From Psococerastis gibbosa (Eukaryota > Arthropoda > Insecta > Psocodea > Psocidae): DNA of 64,000 nt. The stretch covers positions 24,794,855 through 24,858,854 of the forward strand of contig OZ020491.1 of assembly GCA_963971405.1 (NCBI GenBank), read 5' to 3'. The position numbers were made by a program, and so were the translations under genes. The notes below the pieces were generated by a model. The model was not told the DNA's origin. It made no database searches and was given only the letters and a program-made list of their open reading frames with translations. How positions within the stretch are numbered: the first letter of the stretch is position 1; each line of letters opens with the position of its first letter. This document shows, one piece after another, positions 59,001 through 64,000 of this stretch.

Positions 59001-61068
59001 CGTTTTAGCCAGTGCACCCGGACCCATAGCAGCAAAAACATCGCGTCGCTTACAAGTCTTATATTTTTGGGCGCGGACCCGTTTTTTTCAGCGTTTTTTG
59101 ATGGTTTGTTTCGTGACTTGGATTTGTTATGTCGTTTATTCACGAAATTATCTCCAGGAATTGTTTCATATGGATGAAATTGCTAGGTTTCAGGAAAAAT
59201 TACCGGATCAACATGGGAATGATAGAGCTGATAATCCTATCATAAGTACTGTGGGGAATTTGAACACTCTAACGGCTTTTATCCGGCCTGATTCTCAAAA
59301 ACCAGCAGAAATCGACCACAATGATGAGGATGAAAGTACGGCTAGGTTTAAACATAGGGATTTGGATCCGCATAGAAGGCTGTCAGCCTATCATTGGCCG
59401 GTAATGCTCTCCCTTTATAACATATCTCTTAGTGATAAATATATTACTGTACTGCCCAGCATTCGTCTGTCTCAAGCGGTTGGCCCTGGAGAGGCGAAGT
59501 CATTTAGAAACCCCCAAGAGACACTCCATTGGAGCACTCTAGCGGTTGCTTTGGATCCTTTGGACTTCTCCCAGGATGGTGAGTCCCGAACTGGGTCTTT
59601 ACTGAATAGTTTCGATCGGCCATTCATTCCACGCAGCCCAATGGAAATCACATTGGCCTGTATACTAGTGCTAGTGTCTGTGATAGTTCTTGTTTACATG
59701 ACGGTTGTTTTGTACCGGTGTGTCTGCACGAGGAACTATGCAGAGTGGAGGAGCAGCTGGCAAGCGGAGAAGGCGCACCATGAAGACAGACAGGTTGTTC
59801 TTGAAGCGGTAGTGATGACTTTAGAAAGTCATTCATTCGAAGTGGAATGTATCGCAACTGATGAGTATCAAGTGGTTTCTTCGGACCTAGGCGGGGCTAT
59901 TCGGGTATGGAACGCTGCTGACGGTGAGATCATATACCAAATCGACCGAACAGCTCAGTTCGAACGCCAAATAATAGACTCAGAGCCTTATTATTCGGAC
60001 TACGAGTCTGGATCGCCGCCTTCCAGAGGCGAAGCCGAAATGGGAGATAAAAGACTGTCGCTGCCTGATGCAAGAAGCCAGCGGATACTCTCGCCTGTCT
60101 GGTGTTTGGACTGCCGCAATGGTCTGGTCGGTTTAGGTTGCGCTAATGGCACAATCGAATTATGTGTACCTGGGCAAAAGAATGCGAGAACTATCTTCGA
60201 TGATGGGATGAGAATAGGTGTGACAGCTTTAAGGCTTGTCGACAACGTTGCGGTGGTGGCCCGTCTTAACGGTTCTATTGATTTAATACTGCTAGTGTAC
60301 CAAAACGCGAGTGCCTACACTCGGCCGCCTGACTGGGGGTTTACGTCTACGCGTCGGACGCATGTTCGCGCTGCCAGCGTCGGTTCCGCGGTAGATGCTG
60401 TTGATTTCTTCAGCGGAGACGAGCTGTGTTGCCAAAGACTGTTTAGTAAACGTGCTCACCAGCAACCTATCACAATTCTGGAGTGCGACAGCGGTAGAAT
60501 AGTTACCGGGTCAAAGGATCACACACTTAAGGTGCATAGGTTAGACGATTTAACACTTTTGTACACTCTGCACGGTCATTGCGGTCCTATAACTTGTTTA
60601 TTTATCGATAGAGTCAATCCTTGTCTGGCTGGGTCCGGATCACAAGATGGCCTTCTTTGCGTATGGGACCTGCTGACGGGTGCTTGTTTATATAGTTTGC
60701 AGGCGCATGATGGTTGCATATTAGCTCTTACGTACTCGGTCAGTTACATTATTAGTTTAGGGTCCGATGAGAAGTTATGTGTTTGGGAGAGATTTATGGG
60801 GCATCTTTTAAACACGATTCTTGTGTCGCAGACGTTTAGCATGAGTATGGTGATGATCACGCATCATTTGCTAGTGACTGCGAAAGAGGGCAGTTTAGTT
60901 TTATGGGATGTCCGTAGCGGCGAGCCAGTGCGAATGGTTCGTCTGGGTCACAACGATCAAGCTGTGTTCGTTAAACAAATACTTCAGGTAGGTGATAGCA
61001 TTGTTTGTGACTATGGCAACCAACTGCGGGTAGTTAAATTTCCCATTATTTCTGACAAGACTGACTGA
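52959..61068 (+). CDS. SCAP: SCAP, SREBP cleavage-activating protein (seven exons, 5' end missing)
   Basis: Spliced CDS joining 52959-53085, 53626-53747, 54053-54236, 55251-55396, 56845-57058, 57812-58072 and 58696-61068. Phases agree at every junction and give 1141 residues plus a TGA stop; human SCAP has about 1279. SCAP is an ER membrane protein that binds SREBP, senses sterol (in insects, lipid state), and escorts SREBP to the Golgi for cleavage. Visible parts: luminal loop 1 (residues 1-233); sterol-sensing domain (about 234-400) with YIYFS at 250-254, the GLENVL motif in exon 6, and DFFLQ; a membrane helix near 482-502; another near 667-692; then WD40 repeats from about 727 to the end, with clear blades such as LLCVWDLLTG and LVLWDVRSGE. 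The WD40 part binds SREBP in known SCAPs. The start codon and first helix are not in the recognised exons. Identification is from remembered similarity to human SCAP, not from a search. Confidence 0.93.
53240..53580 (-). pseudogene. LINE ORF2 C-terminal fragment in SCAP intron 1
   Basis: The minus strand reads like the tail of a non-LTR retrotransposon polymerase: a glycine/arginine-rich segment, then a WRR/W-rich region over the stretch beginning gcgctacggcccgtgaag on the plus strand. The same sequence occurs at 43085-43425, also on the minus strand. It is broken and 5'-truncated. Confidence 0.65.
53626..53747 (+). CDS. SCAP: SCAP exon b
   Basis: Acceptor ctaag precedes 53626 and donor gtatgtg follows 53747. 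It starts in phase 0 and leaves two bases (AG) of a split serine codon. It encodes the luminal loop segment with SPWEGDLQ and the LLEAIRNYQLD stretch, which correspond to FPWHKNL and LVEEIRN in human SCAP. The split codon is completed only by the exon at 54053, which fixes the splice and rules out the open stretch at 53880. Confidence 0.88.
53748..54052 (+). other. SCAP intron 2 with a hairpin-bearing open stretch
   Basis: The intron holds an open stretch at 53880-54031 and an inverted repeat (gaagatttct near 53891 against agaaatcttc near 53955). The stretch cannot be spliced in frame between exons b and c, so it is treated as intronic. Confidence 0.6.
54053..54236 (+). CDS. SCAP: SCAP exon c
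   Basis: Acceptor gctgcag precedes 54053 and donor gtaagt follows 54236. The first base completes the serine split from exon b; 61 codons follow and end in phase 0. The peptide has EDVCLHVES, LLPEF and the strongly conserved LVLSPANFWHQD, which matches LLSPGNFWQND of human luminal loop 1, then NLLGTVFNHH. Confidence 0.92.
54458..54640 (-). repeat. SINE-like repeat, family C (SCAP intron 3)
   Basis: The minus strand begins with a tRNA-like head (ggtggcaaggtggtagcgtg, then gcgagtctct) and ends near gcgatgaaccttttt. Other copies: 9800-9975, 23255-23400, 35452-35620, 43792-43865 and 49505-49690. The tRNA origin is inferred from the A-box-like and B-box-like stretches. Confidence 0.6.
54640..54840 (-). 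pseudogene. LINE C-terminal fragment (family A) in SCAP intron 3
   Basis: The minus strand holds a damaged copy of the segment with WLKNLRQW-like coding, as at 51775-51993. It overlaps no exon. Confidence 0.6.
55060..55110 (+). repeat. Degenerate hammerhead-like motif in SCAP intron 3
   Basis: Holds GAC-gaata-GTC (a stem II with loop), then GAAA, AC-CG-GT and T, close to the end of the array cores. The expected CUGANGA box upstream reads TTGAGAA, with two core positions changed, so this looks like a fossil. Confidence 0.4.
55251..55396 (+). CDS. SCAP: SCAP exon d
   Basis: Short exon with no ATG. Acceptor tttatttcag precedes 55251 and donor gtaagt follows 55396. It starts in phase 0 and leaves GA of a split glutamate codon. 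The peptide contains SLAELLFGI, matching TLKDLLFGV in human SCAP, and TIQFAVTLVFKKY, matching the TITLVFQHY stretch. It lies in luminal loop 1. Confidence 0.9.
55560..55910 (+). repeat. Dispersed repeat, family E (SCAP introns 3-4)
   Basis: Shares blocks such as tggttcggaatccactataa and caggaggtcca with copies at 22785-23040, 34625-34930, 37480-37870, 42790-43020 and 47760-47930. It lies in intron 4 (55397-56844). Class not recognised. Confidence 0.65.
55991..56278. mobile_element. TTA-type palindromic MITE in SCAP intron 4
   Basis: Ends GGCGACTATTCCACCGACC and the inverted form at the right, flanked by TAA on both sides. The interior is a long palindrome with the ggagactattatgtaga core shared with the copies at 56463, 32153 and 62041. 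No ORF. Confidence 0.8.
56463..56730. mobile_element. TTA-type palindromic MITE in SCAP intron 4 (second copy)
   Basis: Ends GGCGGCAATTCCACCGGCG and the inverted form; TTA follows on the right, TCA on the left. The interior is the same palindromic core as its neighbour 185 bp upstream. Confidence 0.8.
56845..57058 (+). CDS. SCAP: SCAP exon e (membrane helix 2)
   Basis: Acceptor ttatttcag precedes 56845 and donor AAG|gtgatt follows 57058. The first base completes the glutamate from exon d; 71 codons follow in phase 0. It holds the end of loop 1 and the first helix of the sterol-sensing domain (PLTLFYAVFYFYIYFS). In mammals the YIYFS tyrosine is a site of sterol-resistance mutations. The helix is followed by FRKIEPIKSK, like STRKIDMVKSK in human. 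Confidence 0.92.
57812..58072 (+). CDS. SCAP: SCAP exon f (membrane helices 3-4)
   Basis: Acceptor ttttcag precedes 57812 and donor CAG|gtacgt follows 58072; 87 codons, phase 0 at both ends. It contains FFMAVGLCFFFG, EMFPYLVAIVGLENVLVIT and IRVAQGLSREGWSITKN, all close to human SCAP. The last about 87 bases and the donor are duplicated 175 bp downstream in the next intron. Confidence 0.94.
58161..58247 (+). repeat. Tandem duplicate of the SCAP exon f 3' end
   Basis: Bases 58161-58247 repeat 57986-58072 at a spacing of 175 bp. The 3' part, from gagggctgg through the donor gtacgtt, is identical over about 43 bases; the 5' part has diverged. The copy is open in the exon f frame over 29 codons, and its donor is intact. 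The only nearby acceptor (ending at 58176) would give a 71-nt exon that shifts the frame. Confidence 0.85.
58696..61068 (+). CDS. SCAP: SCAP terminal exon g (helices 5-8 and WD40 propeller)
   Basis: A single 2373-bp exon after a long pyrimidine tract ending tttcag. An ATG-led open frame begins at 58603, but its first 31 codons are intronic. It encodes TFISTVQELCIL and LLCDFFLQLSFYTTILAIDIHR (end of the sterol-sensing domain), a basic cytosolic loop, a helix in RFLMVCFVTWICYVVY, a luminal loop, the last helix (LACILVLVSVIVLVYMTVVL) and the whole WD40 region, ending in TGA. The aspartates of DFFLQ and of AIDIHR, both important in mammalian SCAP, are kept. The place of the mammalian MELADL COPII signal reads AELRSA. 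Vertebrate SCAP splits this region into many exons. Confidence 0.95.
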   Translation: MTILTVGLATFISTVQELCILCLVGLLCDFFLQLSFYTTILAIDIHRAELRSATRHPYYGSNPIPKLLSRPDFRVNAVGINDSFKMHRSKSHHNLTTSGSTNVLASAPGPIAAKTSRRLQVLYFWARTRFFQRFLMVCFVTWICYVVYSRNYLQELFHMDEIARFQEKLPDQHGNDRADNPIISTVGNLNTLTAFIRPDSQKPAEIDHNDEDESTARFKHRDLDPHRRLSAYHWPVMLSLYNISLSDKYITVLPSIRLSQAVGPGEAKSFRNPQETLHWSTLAVALDPLDFSQDGESRTGSLLNSFDRPFIPRSPMEITLACILVLVSVIVLVYMTVVLYRCVCTRNYAEWRSSWQAEKAHHEDRQVVLEAVVMTLESHSFEVECIATDEYQVVSSDLGGAIRVWNAADGEIIYQIDRTAQFERQIIDSEPYYSDYESGSPPSRGEAEMGDKRLSLPDARSQRILSPVWCLDCRNGLVGLGCANGTIELCVPGQKNARTIFDDGMRIGVTALRLVDNVAVVARLNGSIDLILLVYQNASAYTRPPDWGFTSTRRTHVRAASVGSAVDAVDFFSGDELCCQRLFSKRAHQQPITILECDSGRIVTGSKDHTLKVHRLDDLTLLYTLHGHCGPITCLFIDRVNPCLAGSGSQDGLLCVWDLLTGACLYSLQAHDGCILALTYSVSYIISLGSDEKLCVWERFMGHLLNTILVSQTFSMSMVMITHHLLVTAKEGSLVLWDVRSGEPVRMVRLGHNDQAVFVKQILQVGDSIVCDYGNQLRVVKFPIISDKTD

Positions 61069-61469
61069 TGTCGCTAGTACATTTAAAATTTGATATGAAA
61101 TTGATGCAATGACGTTCCTGGTTCATATAATGTATGCCATATTATGGCTTCATATTGGGGAGCTTTCCGAAAGGTAAATCCAAATGGCCGGCCTCTGCCT
61201 CGCTATGATTGGCGGGGTGCATTCCCATACTTGTCTTAGGGCATCGTTACGGCAGCGTATCACTTTCGTATATGATACAACGCTCTGATTGTTGGGGCGT
61301 AATTGCAAATGGCCATAAGTTAGTATGGAGTGACGAGTAGTCCGAACTTTGTGATGTCACGTTACATTGTGTCAATGGTAAGCTTGTCTCAGCTTGCTCA
61401 TTACCGCGTGTGGGTGTACCAATTGCCAATGGCAAAAAATTCATGTGGAAACAATATCAATTCTTATTC
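61069..61469. other. SCAP downstream region
   Basis: Presumed 3' UTR start. No AATAAA close to the stop was noticed, so the transcript end is undetermined. Confidence 0.4.
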
Positions 61470-61680
61470 ATTAAATGCCTCTTCTATCAGTTTGACCTTT
61501 CAAGCTGCTGCTCTGAAAAGGGAAATCGTGTTCTTGTTAAACCACTGCCTCAGGTTTTTCAACAAGGATGTTCTCACCTGCCGGGAACCCTCAGTCCTTC
61601 TATCGTCTCCTGAATTATTATTGTACATGCAGAAGGTCATAGTTTTCGTTCCTCATCACGTGGCTGAATTTCAGTAGAGG
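61470..61680 (-). pseudogene. LINE C-terminal fragment, family A
   Basis: The minus strand carries the same segment as 51775-51993 (ccacgtgatgaggaacgaa, then the region coding a WLKN-like stretch), with stops. Confidence 0.65.
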
Positions 61681-62040
61681 AGTGTTAGTTGACATGTACG
61701 CGTATGCCCCTTGGGGTCAAGGTGGATTTTCTTACAATGTTTCGTTAAGTATTCTCTATTCTCCGTGTGCATACAAAAAGTAAATGTTAAAAAAAAAATG
61801 TAAGCAATATTTTTAAAATACATTATCACATTAAAACTCGAAATTAATGCAAATCAGAGCGGGAAAATTGTGATATTCTCCCTTGTGCAGTCAGATATGG
61901 ACGGTATCTAATTGTTTTTTTTAGATTGAATCGACCTATTGTGTTTACTTATCACTCGAAACAATTGTAACTCAGAATTGTGGTACTCTCCCATGTGAAC
62001 GATTCGTTTTTAGCTTGAATCGACCTCGAATGTTTACTTA

Positions 62041-62260
62041 GGCGGCTATTCCACCGACGTGGATTTTCATTGTGAATGTGTCATGACGTGGTAGCAGACA
62101 TCAGTAATAAGTCTTTGCCACATTTTAAGGAGACTATTATGTAGATACTTAACTTATCTATTGCAAATTAAGTTACAATATGGTTGAGACTTATTAATGA
62201 TGTCTGCTACCACGTCATGGCACATTCACATTGAAAATCAACATCGGTGGAATAGCCGCC
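62041..62260. mobile_element. TTA-type palindromic MITE
   Basis: Ends GGCGGCTATTCCACCGACG and the inverted form, TTA on both sides (62038-62040 and 62261-62263). The interior has the gacgtggtagcagacat module in both orientations around the ggagactattatgtaga core. Confidence 0.9.
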
Positions 62261-62971
62261 TTAAAATGATTTATGTGACAATTTTGATTGAATCAAAGGA
62301 AGTGTTTTGTATTGTTTGTATAGTATAATGGCAAAATGATAAGCAGGTTGATTCCCAAAATGGCCTCTACTTAACTAATGGTCATTAGCAATTTGCCCCG
62401 GCAATCAGACCGTTGAATTATAAACGGAACCGTGATACGTTGCCATGACGATGCCTTCCCTCTTAAAGAGAAGTATGGGCGCCATATGGGAACCGACCGG
62501 CCATTCACAGTGGTGGTGGTCCACCAAATGAATTTCCGTTTAGGATAGTTCTTTATAGTTATGCCTTGTAGCAGTATATTTAGTGAATTTCAAATGTTGT
62601 TACAATACCGTAAAAAAAACATATTTCTCCCCTCACCTTGCCATTTCAGGCCAATTTAGTTTTTTTATAAATATTTATTTATTAGTCATTTATTTATTGA
62701 TAACTTGCTAGATTTTTCAAATAAAATTCACACTTCATAATAAACTAGTCTACAAAAATTCACCGACATGTAAATTACAACTTTTTATCAGTTTCTTTGT
62801 AATAATGTAAGTCAATATAGACAATGATATTTTAAAATTTTTATTTACGTATTTATTTATTAGTATTTAAATGTTACAATGTATTTCTTGTATTGTGGCT
62901 AAATTGTGAAGCCTTCCGTGCTAATATCTATTTTTACAGTAATAGTTTTAATTTATTTCATTAAAATGGGT

Positions 62972-63045
62972 TAATTGTAAGAGTGGGCCGAAAGGCCCAA
63001 AATTCGCCTATATGGAAAATAAAGACAATTTTCTTTCTTTCTTAA
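62972..63045 (+). repeat. Retroelement-like 3' tail with a GGCC stem-loop
   Basis: GGGCCGAAAGGCCC can fold into a 5-bp-plus hairpin. It is followed by aaaattcgcc, an AATAAA-like signal and a ttctttctttctt tail. Copies at 13604 and 50026 share the order, as expected for the 3' end of a retrotransposon or SINE. Confidence 0.7.
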
Positions 63046-63049
63046 AACT

Positions 63050-64000
63050 AGACTATTTCAATATTAAACTACAATACTACTACACATTGATGTCTGTTAC
63101 TTTTATTTTCTAGATTTGAGGATGTATGCAAAAGGCGATTTGTCACTTTGAAACTAAAATTAATACAAGGGAGACAAAACATTTTTAAAATCTAAGACTA
63201 AATTCACTAAATGATTCTACAATACATTACGGGATTATTATTATTTTTTCTTTTAATTACACCATAGCACTAGGCTTCCGCCATCAGCTATCTTGCTGCC
63301 CAATACATTATGGGATGTAATATTTTAATTAATATTCTTTGATAATATTGAAATCGCACTAGACTTAATTAATTTTTTGTAGCAGTCAATGCGACTCAAA
63401 AATTATTTTTTGCGACAATTTTGTATGCTCCTCATTAATTTACGAATTTTTTATATACTGTATGATGCTGCTGGCTTTTAAATTAATGTTATTGTTTTCC
63501 TATTTATTTATTTGTAAAATATAACATTTTTCACTTGAATAGATTAGTTATTGGTAAATGGTCGACACAAGTTAAAGGCAGTTTCACTCTGTATTGGGAC
63601 TTGGTTATATTGTACTATGCTGTACAGTAGTGAATATTTACTATTGTATTATTATGCATTGAAGAACTCCGCATTTGGCTAAGTTACATTGTTATATTGT
63701 GACAATAGTAACTTGCTGCTAAGTAGCATTCTACTGCTTCATCACGTAACTCCGAAAGCCTTCGTAATTATAATGGTAAGCTCGTCACAGCTTTTCCTGT
63801 TCCAAAAGGAAGTAGAGTCCCAAGACAAAATAATGTAGTACCCGGGCCACCTTCTTGGATAAAGCTATTCAATTCCACAATGAATGCAAACGTGTCCAAC
63901 TTGAAGCTAGATCAAAAAAATCAATTGTATATGTTTTCCTGATTTTATGAAATACCAGCTAGACTCTTTGTTTGTGCATCTTTTTTTTTACGTAGGGTAA
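63050..64000. other. AT-rich intergenic, no gene seen
   Basis: Many short A/T runs and no open frame of note. Confidence 0.5.

Overview
The window looks like AT-rich nuclear DNA from an animal, most likely an insect. The reasons are one spliced metazoan gene with GT-AG introns, abundant non-LTR retrotransposon tails of kinds common in arthropod genomes, tRNA-like SINEs, and very many short non-autonomous DNA transposons. The exact order cannot be fixed from the sequence alone. There are no bacterial-style operons, CRISPR arrays or rRNA genes.

The only gene I can support is SCAP, the SREBP cleavage-activating protein, on the + strand. Seven exons lie at 52959-53085, 53626-53747, 54053-54236, 55251-55396, 56845-57058, 57812-58072 and 58696-61068. 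All splice phases agree, and the exons join into 1142 codons including the stop. The protein covers the luminal loop 1, the sterol-sensing domain, two later membrane segments and a C-terminal WD40 propeller. The first coding exon (start codon and first membrane helix, about 40 residues in human SCAP) was not found.

Bases 1-52950 and 61070-64000 are a patchwork of repeats with no intact gene. (a) hAT-like MITEs with 8-bp target duplications, often with a long G or C run inside, at 19, 1186, 3732, 4832, 13332, 17553, 36623, 40486, 42167 and 44372. (b) A palindromic MITE family with ends like GGCGGCTATTCCACC and TTA/TAA target duplications, at 10080, 10289, 18666, 20548, 20603, 26684, 32153, 40931, 49073, 55991, 56463 and 62041. 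(c) A MITE with TTAA duplications at 14722 and 32243, the second nested inside a member of (b). (d) 5'-truncated LINE C-terminal fragments of at least four kinds. (e) tRNA-like SINE families. (f) Tandem and inverted repeat arrays.

The most interesting non-genic signal is at 52171-52640, in the intron just upstream of the first visible SCAP exon. A 106-bp tandem repeat with a terminal inverted copy carries the conserved core of a hammerhead self-cleaving ribozyme in each unit, and the inverted copy sits in a long hairpin. A degenerate motif of the same kind lies in SCAP intron 3. SCAP intron 6 also contains a duplicated copy of the end of the preceding exon with an intact splice donor. A 1.08-kb near-perfect palindrome built around nested MITEs lies at 6397-7476.
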